From: JAWLHU01 sp049325315
Lineage (GTDB): Bacteria > Bacillota > Sulfobacillia > Symbiobacteriales > Symbiobacteriaceae
DNA length: 64,000 nt
Reading direction: 5' to 3'
Assembly: GCA_049325315.1 (NCBI GenBank)
Contig: JBMONB010000083.1
Span: forward strand, 1-64,000
The notes beneath the pieces were generated by a model, which worked only from the letters and a program-made list of their open reading frames with translations, made no database searches and was not told where the DNA came from. Of this stretch, positions 17,407 through 25,052 are shown one piece after another (position 1 is the first letter of the stretch; every line of letters begins with the position of its first letter). The position numbers were made by a program, and so were the translations under genes.

Positions 17407-17596
17407 ACACTACGAGTTCCCGGTCGCAGAGGTGGGTCTCGGCCAGGTGGGTGTGCTGCGAAAGGGAAGCCGCGAGTACGACGACCACGGCGCCGCCCTG
17501 CAGCGGGCCGCCAGGATGCTCCGCAGCCGCCTCGACCCATCGGCGGTTGGCAAGGGCGAGCGGGTGGCCCGTGCCCGAAAGGTGCGTAAGCGGTAG
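17396..17596 (+). CDS. Small basic protein of unknown function
   Basis: A 66-residue protein, rich in Arg/Lys at its C-terminus (GERVARARKVRKR), which could bind nucleic acid. TTG 17396 lies inside the previous gene's end with CAGGAGCGG about 8 bp upstream. The reading frame and overlap support translation coupled to the coiled-coil protein. No family was recognised. Confidence 0.55.
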   Translation: MPDKHYEFPVAEVGLGQVGVLRKGSREYDDHGAALQRAARMLRSRLDPSAVGKGERVARARKVRKR

Positions 17597-17613
17597 CAGT
17601 GGGGGTATTTCTT

Positions 17614-17724
17614 ACCGCAGATTACGCAGATGTTAAATGATTACGCAGATTATACAGCAAGCCTTCGCAGGTCAATGGAGATTATATTATATTTTTAATC
17701 TGTGTAATCTGTGTAATCTGTGGT
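17614..17724. repeat. Inverted-repeat element built of CAGATTA(C/T) units
   Basis: The left end reads ACCGCAGATTACGCAGA and the right end is its imperfect inverted copy (TCTGTGTAATCTGTGGT). Inside are further 9-10 nt direct copies of the unit on each arm (three near the right end), around an AT-rich core. Such TGTAATC/GATTACA arrays are familiar intergenic repeats in many bacterial genomes. It is much more AT-rich than its surroundings, contains no gene, and could be a small non-autonomous mobile element. Confidence 0.65.
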
Positions 17725-17752
17725 TCAATGATATGCCACAAGGCAACAGCGA

Positions 17753-17777
17753 AGGGTGGGGAACGCATCCCCACCCT
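17753..17777 (-). terminator. Terminator after YVTN gene
   Basis: AGGGTGGGGA and TCCCCACCCT form a 10-bp stem with a 5-nt loop, followed on the minus strand by TCGCTGTT. It lies 12 bp beyond the stop of the gene at 17789. Confidence 0.65.
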
Positions 17778-17788
17778 CTCATCATGCT

Positions 17789-18721
17789 TTAACCTACCTC
17801 GACCCAGGCGATGCCGTCGGGGTGGATGCCACAGTCGATGCGGCGGACCTCCTTCAGCTTCTGCAGGTCGATCACCGAGATGTCGTTGGTCTTGTTGTTG
17901 GCCACGTAGGCTTCGGAGCCGTCGGGCCTTACGACTACGCCGCCGGGCCACCGGCCTACGGGGATTCGCTTGATCTCCCAGGGCGAGGGCTCGGGTGTCG
18001 CGCCCTTGTGCATGTGGGCCACTACCGAGAGGTCATGAGATTCCCGGTTGGGGACCAGGCAGTACCGGCCGTCGGGGGTGAAGACCGCCCTTACCGGCAA
18101 TGTGCCCAGCCGACGCTTCCAGAGCACCTCGTGGGTCTCGGTCGAGAGCACGAAGAGGGTGTTCTCCTCCTGGTTCGCCACGTAGACGTGCTTCCCGTCC
18201 GGGTGGAGCGCCAGCCCCTCCGGCCCCTTGCCGACCGGGAGATGGGTGACCACCGACTGGCTGGCCACATCCATGATCGTGATGTTGTGGGAGCCGATGT
18301 TGGCGATGTACGCCCGCTCGCCCGACGGTGTCATGTGCACCATGTGGGTCAGGCTCTGGTGAAGCGGCAGGACTCGCTCCACCCGGTGTTCGGGGATCGA
18401 GATGAAGAACAGCTTGTTGGCGTAGGTCGAAACCAGCCAAAGCCAGCGGTTGTCGTGGGTCACGTCCATGCCGTGGGGGAACTTGAAGTCCGGGTGGGCG
18501 ATCTTCTGGACGACCTCGCCCTGCTTTACGTCGATCACGGCCACGGTGTTGCCGCCGGCGCAGGAGACATAGGCGAAGCGGCCATCGCGGGAGAGCGTCG
18601 CCTCGTGGGGGTTCAGATCGACCGGGATCGTCCGGACCGTCTCGCCGGTCTCCGGGTGGATATAGGCCACCGTCGACTCGTCCTTGTGCAGGACCAGGAG
18701 ATAGCTTCCGGTTGGAATCAT
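17789..18721 (-). CDS. YVTN beta-propeller repeat protein
   Basis: A 310-residue protein made of about seven 40-residue YVTN-type blades, with repeats of the form G-x-AYVAN-x-x-x-N-x-(I/V)-x-(V/I)-D (examples AYIANIGSHNITIMDV, AYVANNKTNDISVIDL). Such propellers usually bind proteins or cofactors. No signal peptide is present, unlike many surface YVTN proteins. Its ATG has GGAGGGGGGCAG upstream, 15 bp after the purine nucleoside phosphorylase stop, so it is probably co-transcribed with that enzyme; a functional link is not obvious. Confidence 0.85.
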   Translation of the reverse strand: MIPTGSYLLVLHKDESTVAYIHPETGETVRTIPVDLNPHEATLSRDGRFAYVSCAGGNTVAVIDVKQGEVVQKIAHPDFKFPHGMDVTHDNRWLWLVSTYANKLFFISIPEHRVERVLPLHQSLTHMVHMTPSGERAYIANIGSHNITIMDVASQSVVTHLPVGKGPEGLALHPDGKHVYVANQEENTLFVLSTETHEVLWKRRLGTLPVRAVFTPDGRYCLVPNRESHDLSVVAHMHKGATPEPSPWEIKRIPVGRWPGGVVVRPDGSEAYVANNKTNDISVIDLQKLKEVRRIDCGIHPDGIAWVEVG

Positions 18722-18736
18722 TTCGCTGCCCCCCTC

Positions 18737-19561
18737 CTAGCCCAGCCGGTCGAGGACGCCCTTGATCAGGTTCTGGAACCGGGGCTTGGTCCGGTTGGCC
18801 ACCTCCATCACCTGCTCGTGGGTGAGGTGGACCGGTGAATCGGGCAGCGCCATGTCGGTGATGCAGGCAACGCCCATCACCTTCAGCCCCATGTGGCGGG
18901 CGACCACCACCTCGGGCACGGTGGACATGCCCACGGCATCGCTGCCCAACCGCTGGAGCATGCGCAGCTCGGCGCTGGTGTTGTAGCTCGGGCCGGAGAT
19001 GGGGGAGTAGACCCCCTGGCGCAGAGTGAAGCCCAGCTCCGCCGCCACCTTGAGCGCAACCTGGCGCAGTTCGGGGGTGTAGGCGTCGACCATCGCAGGG
19101 AAGCGGGGGCCCAGCTGCTCCTGATTAGGGCCGCGCAGCGGGTCCTCGCCCATCAGGTTGATATGGTCGGTGATCAGCATCAGGTCGCCGGCCTCAAAGG
19201 CGGGGTTCAGGCCGCCCGAGGCGCAGGTGACGATTAGGGTGGAGACGCCCAGCGCCTTCATCACCCGGACGGGGAAGGTCACCTGCTGCATGGTGTACCC
19301 TTCGTAGTAGTGGACCCGGCCCTTCATGGCGACCACGGTCCGGCCCATCAGGGAGCCGATGACCAGTTCGCCGGCATGTCCGGGAACGGTGGAGACCGGG
19401 AAGTGGGGAATCTCGCCGTATGGGATGCGCACAGCGTTCTCAATCTGGTCGGCCAGGTCACCCAGACCCGAGCCCAGGATCAGCCCGATGTCGGGGCTGG
19501 CAGCGCCACGGGCAGCGATTGCGGCCCGTGCCTCTTCCATCTGCCGGAGCAAGTCAGACAC
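18737..19561 (-). CDS. punA: Purine nucleoside phosphorylase
   Basis: A 274-residue trimeric-type PNP (family 2), splitting inosine/guanosine with phosphate for purine salvage. Seen are the phosphate-binding GSGLGDLAD near residue 30, HAGELVIG, RVHYYEG, the ALGVSTLIVTCASGG strand, and GMSTVPEVVVARHMG before the C-terminal base-binding part (TDMA). GTG 19561 has GAGGTGATC upstream. It is first in an operon with the YVTN gene. Confidence 0.95.
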   Translation of the reverse strand: MSDLLRQMEEARAAIAARGAASPDIGLILGSGLGDLADQIENAVRIPYGEIPHFPVSTVPGHAGELVIGSLMGRTVVAMKGRVHYYEGYTMQQVTFPVRVMKALGVSTLIVTCASGGLNPAFEAGDLMLITDHINLMGEDPLRGPNQEQLGPRFPAMVDAYTPELRQVALKVAAELGFTLRQGVYSPISGPSYNTSAELRMLQRLGSDAVGMSTVPEVVVARHMGLKVMGVACITDMALPDSPVHLTHEQVMEVANRTKPRFQNLIKGVLDRLG

Positions 19562-19682
19562 GGTAGGATCACCTCACGAGATTGGGAGAGACTCTGTCAG
19601 GGGTATTGTGACTCATTCGGGATACGGAGCGACCTTCCTGCTGCATGAATGGGTAAATCCGGTAGGGAATCGGTTCAGGCTA

Positions 19683-19711
19683 TTGCAATAAATTCCAATC
19701 CATACTACAAT
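19683..19711 (+). promoter_or_regulatory. Sigma-A promoter for the DUF2007-like/pfkA run
   Basis: TTGCAA (19683-19688) and TACAAT (19706-19711) are 17 bp apart. Transcription should begin near 19718, giving a leader of about 210 nt before GTG 19932. The leader contains hairpins such as CCCTGGC-ATCG-GCCAGGG (19857-19874) and a CGGCGGGGCGCCG dyad, but I recognise no riboswitch class. Confidence 0.65.
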
Positions 19712-19931
19712 TACCCTACAGGGCAATGATCTTCTCCGAGCAGGTTCAGACTTATGTATTGGTCCCTAACAAAGTGGAGGAAACGAGAAGGAGATTCACC
19801 GGCGGGGCGCCGAATACCTGCAACCAATGCCGTACCTGTTTGTCGCAACAGAACGCCCTGGCATCGGCCAGGGGCATACTAAGGGCTGCCGTGCCGGCGG
19901 GAGGATGCGACTGGCAAGGAGGCGATGTGTG

Positions 19932-20147
19932 GTGTGGACTGTGATCTACATTGCTCCAAGCAAGCAGGCCGCAGAGGACCTACGGGACGCCCTCAGCCGG
20001 GAAGGGCTCCTGGTCAGCCTGCGCGCGACCGGTCTGTCCACCAATGGGGGAGGCTCACATTTCGAACTGCTCGTGCCCAAGGGTGAGGCGCGGGAGGCGC
20101 ACGAGGCGCTGAATCAGGCCCTGGGACGGAGCCGTTACAGGAAGTAA
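19932..20147 (+). CDS. DUF2007-like putative signal-transducing protein
   Basis: A 71-residue protein with an alpha/beta pattern like the small DUF2007 (GlnB-like) family: VIYIAPSKQAAEDLRDALSR, then GLLVSLRATG, then FELLVPKGEAREAHEALNQAL. GTG 19932 has AGGAGG 9 bp upstream; longer frames lack a site. It lies 29 bp ahead of pfkA and is probably the first gene of a glycolytic operon (pfkA, pyk). The family assignment is tentative. Confidence 0.65.
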   Translation: MWTVIYIAPSKQAAEDLRDALSREGLLVSLRATGLSTNGGGSHFELLVPKGEAREAHEALNQALGRSRYRK

Positions 20148-20176
20148 CCGTTGCGGTAAGGAGATGTGGAAATCGG

Positions 20177-21145
20177 ATGACGAGGCTTAGGAAGATCGGT
20201 GTCCTTACCAGCGGTGGCGATGCCCCGGGCATGAACTCGGCTGTCCGGGCAGTCGTCCGTCGCGGTCTCTCCCTTGGTGTGGAGGTCGTCGGGGTTCGGC
20301 GCGGCTATGCCGGCCTGATTGCGGGAGACTTCGTCGAGCTGACCCTCAGTTCGGTGGGCGATATCATTCATCGGGGCGGCACCATGCTCCACACGGCCCG
20401 CAGTGAGCGATTCATGGAGGCGGAGGGGCAGCGGGAGGCGATCGCCCAGGCGCACGCGGCGGGCATTGAGGGGCTGGTGGTGGTCGGTGGCGACGGCTCC
20501 TTCCGCGGGGCGATCAAGCTGACCGAGCAGGGGCTGCCGGCGGTCGGCGTACCTGGCACCATTGACAACGACATCTACGGAACCGATCTGACCATCGGCT
20601 TCGATACGGCTGTGAACACCTGTCTCGATGCCATTCGCAAGATCCGCGACACCGCCACCTCCCACGACCGGACCTTTGTCTTGGAGGTGATGGGCCGCAA
20701 CTCGGGCTGGATCGCCCTGGCCTGTGGGCTGGCGGGTGGCGCTGAGTCGATCTTGATCCCGGAGCGGCCGGTGGATATGAATGAGGTGATCGCCCGGTTA
20801 AAGCGGGGCGTGGAGCGTGGGAAGCGACACTCGCTGATCATCGTGGCGGAGGGCGCCGGCCAGGGCTTCAAGGTCGGCGAGGTGATTCGGGAGCGGACCG
20901 GCTACGACACCCGGGTCGCCGTGCTGGGCCATATTCAGCGGGGCGGCGCCCCGTCTGCGGTGGACGCCATGCTGGCCTCCCGCCTGGGCGCCCGGGCTGC
21001 CGAACTGCTGGTGGAGGGCAGGGGCGGCCTCTTCGTGGGCGTGGTCAACAACGAGCTGGTCACCCCGCCGCTGGCGAATGTGCTGGACAAGCAGAAGACG
21101 ATTCCGGCTGAGCTGATCGACCTGGCCGAGATTCTGGCCATCTAG
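20177..21145 (+). CDS. pfkA: 6-phosphofructokinase
   Basis: A 322-residue ATP-dependent phosphofructokinase, the committed glycolytic step. The start IGVLTSGGDAPGMN holds the ATP loop, GGDGSF the nucleotide site, GTIDND the catalytic Asp region, and MGRNSGW and RTGYDTR the substrate and effector contacts. Length equals that of the Bacillus enzyme. The ATG has AAGGAGATG upstream. It is followed 44 bp later by pyk, the classical Firmicute order. Confidence 0.97.
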   Translation: MTRLRKIGVLTSGGDAPGMNSAVRAVVRRGLSLGVEVVGVRRGYAGLIAGDFVELTLSSVGDIIHRGGTMLHTARSERFMEAEGQREAIAQAHAAGIEGLVVVGGDGSFRGAIKLTEQGLPAVGVPGTIDNDIYGTDLTIGFDTAVNTCLDAIRKIRDTATSHDRTFVLEVMGRNSGWIALACGLAGGAESILIPERPVDMNEVIARLKRGVERGKRHSLIIVAEGAGQGFKVGEVIRERTGYDTRVAVLGHIQRGGAPSAVDAMLASRLGARAAELLVEGRGGLFVGVVNNELVTPPLANVLDKQKTIPAELIDLAEILAI

Positions 21146-21189
21146 CTCAACAAGCAGACCCAGCCCTTTTCTCAGGAAGGAGAGCCCAG

Positions 21190-22944
21190 ATGCTGCGCAA
21201 GACAAAGATCGTCGCCACGATTGGCCCGGCCAGCGAGAAGTTGGAGGTTCTGACCAAGCTGATCGAAGCCGGTGTCGACGTTTGCCGCCTAAACTTCAGC
21301 CATGGAACCCAGGAGGAGCATGGGGTAAGAATCGAGACCATCCGAGCCGCCTCGGCGGCAGCGGGCAAACAGGTCGCGATCATGATCGACCTGAAGGGGC
21401 CGGAGATCCGGATCGGCACCTTCGAGAACGGGAAGATCTTCCTCAAGGAGGGCGACCTCTTCACCCTGACCACCGAGAAGGTGGTGGGGAATCAGGAGCG
21501 GGTCTGGGTGCAGTACCCGGGCATCGTGAAAGATGTGCTGGCCGGCGGCTACCTCCTGCTAGACGACGGCAACCTGACCTTCCAGGCGATCGAGGTGGGC
21601 GAGACGGAGATCCGGTGCAAGGTGATCGTCGGCGGGCCGCTCTCCGACCGCAAGAAGATCAACCTGCCGGGCACCAAGGTCTCGCTGCCGGCGCTCTCGG
21701 ACAAGGACATCTCCGACATTCAGTTCGGGGTGCGGATGGGCGTCGACTTCGTCGCTGGCTCCTTCATTCGCAAGGCGCAAGACGTGCTCGATATCCGCCG
21801 CATTATTGAAGAGGCGGGCGGCAGCCAGCACATCATCTCCAAGGTGGAGTCCCAGGAGGGGTTCGACGAACTGGAGGCGATCCTGCAGGTCTCCGACGGC
21901 CTGATGGTCGCCCGTGGCGACCTGGGGGTCGAGGTGCCCGCCGAGGAGGTCCCGCTGATGCAGAAGCGGATGATCGCCCGGGCCAACGCCATGGGCAAGC
22001 CGGTGATCACCGCCACGCAGATGCTGGAGTCGATGACGACCAAGCCCCGCCCGACCCGGGCGGAAGCCTCCGATGTGGCCAACGCCATCATGGACGGCAC
22101 CGATGCGATTATGCTCTCGGCAGAGTCCGCTGCCGGGGAGTACCCGATTGAGGCGGTCCGGACCATGGCGACCATCGCCAAGCGGACCGAGGAGGCGCTG
22201 GATCACGCCACGATTCTTACCAAGCGGGGCCGTTTCGGCCAGATGGACTCGGTGACCGAGGCGATCTCCCACGCCACCGTGACCACCGCCATGGAGCTGG
22301 ATGCGGCGGCGATCATCTCCGCCACTCGCTCGGGCTTCACCGCCCGCATGGTCTCGAAGTACAAGCCGGCCTGCCCGATCATCGCCGTCACCCCCGATGA
22401 GGCGGTGGCCCGCAAGATGCGGCTCGTCTGGGGCGTGGTCCCCGTGGTAAAAGCAGAGACCCTGGAGACCGACGCCCTTATGGACCGTGCGGTGGAGGGC
22501 GCCCTGGAGTCGGGCCTGGTGAAGAACGGCGACCTGGTCGTGATCACCGCCGGTGTCCCGGTGGGGGTGCAGGGCTCCACCAACCTGATCAAGGTGCACA
22601 CGGTGGCCGATGTGCTGGTGAGCGGCACCGGCATCGGTCGGACCCCGGTCACCGGCCGGGCCCGGGTGGTGGAGACCGAGGAGGATGCGGCCCAGGTGCT
22701 GGAGGGCGAGATCATTATCGCCCGCTTCACCGACGCCGAGTTCGTCCCGGCGATGGAGCGGTGCGCCGGCATCGTCGCCGAGGAGGGCGGGCTCACCTCC
22801 CACGCCGCCGTGGCGGGCCTGAGCCTGGGCAAGCCGGTCATCGTCGGAGCGGCGGGTGCGGTGGAGCGGATCACCACCGGCATGGTCGTCACCCTCGACG
22901 TCGCCCACGGCCTGGTGCTGCGGGGCGAGGCAAACGTGCGGTAA
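21190..22944 (+). CDS. pyk: Pyruvate kinase with C-terminal PEP-utiliser domain
   Basis: A 584-residue pyruvate kinase. The usual A, B and C domains fill residues 1-470 (KIVATIGPAS, MIDLKGPEIR, MVARGDLGVE, ITATQMLESM). A C-terminal PEP-utilising mobile domain follows (about 500-580) with GLTSHAAV around the His phosphorylated in PEP synthase and PTS enzyme I. This extra domain is typical of Bacillus/Geobacillus-type enzymes. The ATG has AGGAAGGAGAG upstream. It is part of the pfkA operon. Confidence 0.96.
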   Translation: MLRKTKIVATIGPASEKLEVLTKLIEAGVDVCRLNFSHGTQEEHGVRIETIRAASAAAGKQVAIMIDLKGPEIRIGTFENGKIFLKEGDLFTLTTEKVVGNQERVWVQYPGIVKDVLAGGYLLLDDGNLTFQAIEVGETEIRCKVIVGGPLSDRKKINLPGTKVSLPALSDKDISDIQFGVRMGVDFVAGSFIRKAQDVLDIRRIIEEAGGSQHIISKVESQEGFDELEAILQVSDGLMVARGDLGVEVPAEEVPLMQKRMIARANAMGKPVITATQMLESMTTKPRPTRAEASDVANAIMDGTDAIMLSAESAAGEYPIEAVRTMATIAKRTEEALDHATILTKRGRFGQMDSVTEAISHATVTTAMELDAAAIISATRSGFTARMVSKYKPACPIIAVTPDEAVARKMRLVWGVVPVVKAETLETDALMDRAVEGALESGLVKNGDLVVITAGVPVGVQGSTNLIKVHTVADVLVSGTGIGRTPVTGRARVVETEEDAAQVLEGEIIIARFTDAEFVPAMERCAGIVAEEGGLTSHAAVAGLSLGKPVIVGAAGAVERITTGMVVTLDVAHGLVLRGEANVR

Positions 22945-23006
22945 AGTGGAGGCGGACATGGAGGGCGGCCGCCGCGGGCTGCTCTAAGACGGCCTGTACT
23001 TGACGC

Positions 23007-23060
23007 GGGCCCTGCATCTGGTTCACGATAGACATCGTGAGCCAGGGCAGGGTCCCTTTT
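23007..23060 (+). terminator. Terminator after pyk
   Basis: A long, slightly interrupted stem: CTGG.TCACGAT pairs with ATCGTGA.CCAG around an AGAC loop, extended by GCAGGG/CCCTGC and GGG/CCC, then TTTT. It lies 62 bp after the pyk stop. Confidence 0.8.
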
Positions 23061-23084
23061 CCTTGGCGAGGAGGCGTACGCAGA

Positions 23085-23468
23085 ATGGTCACAGCAGAAG
23101 TCAGGGTGCGATATGCGGACACCGACGCGATGGGTGTGGTCTACCACGCCAACTACCTGGTCTGGTTCGAGGTGGGCCGGGGCGAGCTGATGCGGGCCTT
23201 TGGCATGCCCTATGCCGACTTCGAGAAGCGGGGAATCCTGGTCCCGGTGGTGGAGGGCCAGGTCAAGTGGCTCTACCCCGCCCGCTACGACGACCTGCTG
23301 CGGGTGGAGACCCGGGTCGAGGAGCTGCGCCCGGCCAAGATCACCTTCGCCTACCGGATCCTGCGGGCAGAGGATGGGAAGCTCTGCTGCGAGGGGAAGA
23401 CGATCCACGCCTTCCTGGGGCAGGGGGGCCGTCCCTCGGCGCTGCCGAAGCTGGCGCCCGACCTGTGA
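23085..23468 (+). CDS. YbgC/FadM-type acyl-CoA thioesterase
   Basis: A 127-residue hot-dog-fold thioesterase. The 4-hydroxybenzoyl-CoA thioesterase-type motif YADTDAMGVVYHANYL holds the catalytic Asp, followed by WFEVGRGELMR. Members hydrolyse acyl-CoA or aryl-CoA thioesters; substrate is not deducible. ATG 23085 has GCGAGGAGGCG upstream. It sits alone between two terminators. Confidence 0.9.
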   Translation: MVTAEVRVRYADTDAMGVVYHANYLVWFEVGRGELMRAFGMPYADFEKRGILVPVVEGQVKWLYPARYDDLLRVETRVEELRPAKITFAYRILRAEDGKLCCEGKTIHAFLGQGGRPSALPKLAPDL

Positions 23469-23534
23469 GCGGCCTTCCAGACCAAGATCGCGGAGCAGGG
23501 GGAGCGCTGATCCATCCCCCTGTGCTGAATGTTC

Positions 23535-23570
23535 GGATAAACCGATACCCGTACTCGGATTTATCCCCCT
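23535..23570 (+). terminator. Possible terminator after thioesterase gene
   Basis: GGATAAACCGA (23535-23545) pairs with TCGGATTTATCC (23555-23566) apart from a one-base bulge; CCCCTTTCG follows. A second dyad, CAGGGGGA/TCCCCCTG, lies at 23496-23522. Confidence 0.5.
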
Positions 23571-23694
23571 TTCGTCTAAAAGAAACGAGTGGACCATGTG
23601 ACCGGAATCACCTGCCAGGGCGGGTGAATTGGTTATCATGTAGGCAGACTAGAACGTGAGTCGCCCCCCTGGGGCCTCGGGAGGAACAGATAAG

Positions 23695-24807
23695 ATGGCT
23701 GCAACCCGTGAACAGGTTCTGGAAGCGCTCAAGAATGTGAACGACCCGGAGCTGCACAAGTCGGTCGTCGAGTTGGATATGGTGAAGGACATCAAGATCG
23801 ACGGCGGCCATGTGACCGTCACCATCAACCTGACGGTCCCCGGCTGCCCGCTGAAGGCCCGCTTCGAGCATGACGTCGAGGCCGCCCTGAAGCAGGTTCC
23901 CGGCGTGGAGCGGGTCACCACCCTCTTCGGCTCCATGAACGCCGAGGAGCGTGCGGCGGTGGCGGCGAAGGTCCGCGGCGGCGCCCCGCATGCCGATGCC
24001 GCCCAGGCTACCATGGCACTGGCCACCCGCACCACCATTATCGGCGTCGCTTCCGGCAAGGGCGGCGTGGGCAAGTCGACCACCACGGTCAATCTGGCGG
24101 TGGCGCTGAAGAAGCTGGGCTACCACGTCGGTATTATCGACGCCGACATCTACGGCTTCTCCATTCCGCGGATGATGGGCAACATGTCCCGCCCCGAGCA
24201 GCTCGACGAGCAGATTCTGCTGCCGGTCTGGGCCCATGGAATCCCCTTCATCTCCGCCGGCTCGCTGGTCAACGAGGACCAGGCGATCATCTGGCGGGGT
24301 CCGATGCTGGGCAAGATGATCGAGCAGTTCCTGACCAACGTGCAGTGGGGCAAGCTGGACTACCTGCTGATCGACCTGCCCCCCGGCACCGGCGATGTGG
24401 CGCTCTCTATCGCCCAGATGCTCCCCAATACCGATCTTGTGCTGGTTACCACCCCGCAGGCTGCCGCCGCTCAGGTGGCGAGCCGTGTCGGATCCATGGC
24501 CTCCCGCACCAACCAGCGGATCGTGGGCGTGATCGAGAACATGGCCTACTTCCTCTGCGATGAGTGCGAGAAGAAGCACTACATCTTCGGCAAGGGAGGC
24601 GGCGCAGCGCTGGCGGCCAACCTGGGCTGCGATGTGCTCAGCCAGGTTCCGCTCACCTCCGATGTCCGCCTGGGCTCCGACGTGGGCGACCCGATTGTGG
24701 CGGACAAGGAGGATCACCCGGCGGCGAAGGCCTACCTGGAGGCGGCCCGCAAGCTGGCGGAGATCTCGCCCCCCAAGGTCTGGTCCGACGAACTGCGGCT
24801 GATTTAA
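23695..24807 (+). CDS. Mrp/ApbC-type Fe-S cluster carrier ATPase
   Basis: A 370-residue Mrp family protein. Residues 1-80 form the MIP18 (DUF59) domain with NLTVPGCP; a P-loop ATPase follows with the deviant Walker A GKGGVGKST near residue 120 and DLPPGTGDV. A CxxC pair near residue 285 (FLCDECEKK) is the Fe-S site at the dimer interface. The protein loads Fe-S clusters onto apo-enzymes. ATG 23695 has GGGAGGAAC upstream; the longer frame from 23656 lacks one. Confidence 0.94.
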   Translation: MAATREQVLEALKNVNDPELHKSVVELDMVKDIKIDGGHVTVTINLTVPGCPLKARFEHDVEAALKQVPGVERVTTLFGSMNAEERAAVAAKVRGGAPHADAAQATMALATRTTIIGVASGKGGVGKSTTTVNLAVALKKLGYHVGIIDADIYGFSIPRMMGNMSRPEQLDEQILLPVWAHGIPFISAGSLVNEDQAIIWRGPMLGKMIEQFLTNVQWGKLDYLLIDLPPGTGDVALSIAQMLPNTDLVLVTTPQAAAAQVASRVGSMASRTNQRIVGVIENMAYFLCDECEKKHYIFGKGGGAALAANLGCDVLSQVPLTSDVRLGSDVGDPIVADKEDHPAAKAYLEAARKLAEISPPKVWSDELRLI

Positions 24808-24816
24808 CCGATCTTC

Positions 24817-24852
24817 AAAGCCCTCACTGCCGACCAGGCAGTGAGGGCTTTT
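24817..24852. terminator. Terminator after mrp gene
   Basis: AAAGCCCTCACTGCC and GGCAGTGAGGGCTTT make a 15-bp perfect stem with a 5-nt loop, followed by T. It reads equally well on both strands. Confidence 0.93.
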
Positions 24853-25052
24853 GGCTCCCCCTGTTGTAGCCTGTTCGCCACTGTTCCGGTGGTGGACAGG
24901 TGTTTTTGTTGTGAATATCGGTTCAGGGGAGAACAATTGGAGGATATAGAATGGATGGTGCCGTAACTCCCTGATGATTCCCTGTCTCCGTACGAACAGG
25001 CTGTCGGGGAGATTGAGCGCGCGTGAAGGCTGTCACCTTGGGAGGTGGTTGG

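Noticed and set aside
22203..23639. 478-codon minus-strand ORF spanning pyk and the thioesterase
   Set aside because: It crosses two recognised genes and a terminator, and no domain is visible.
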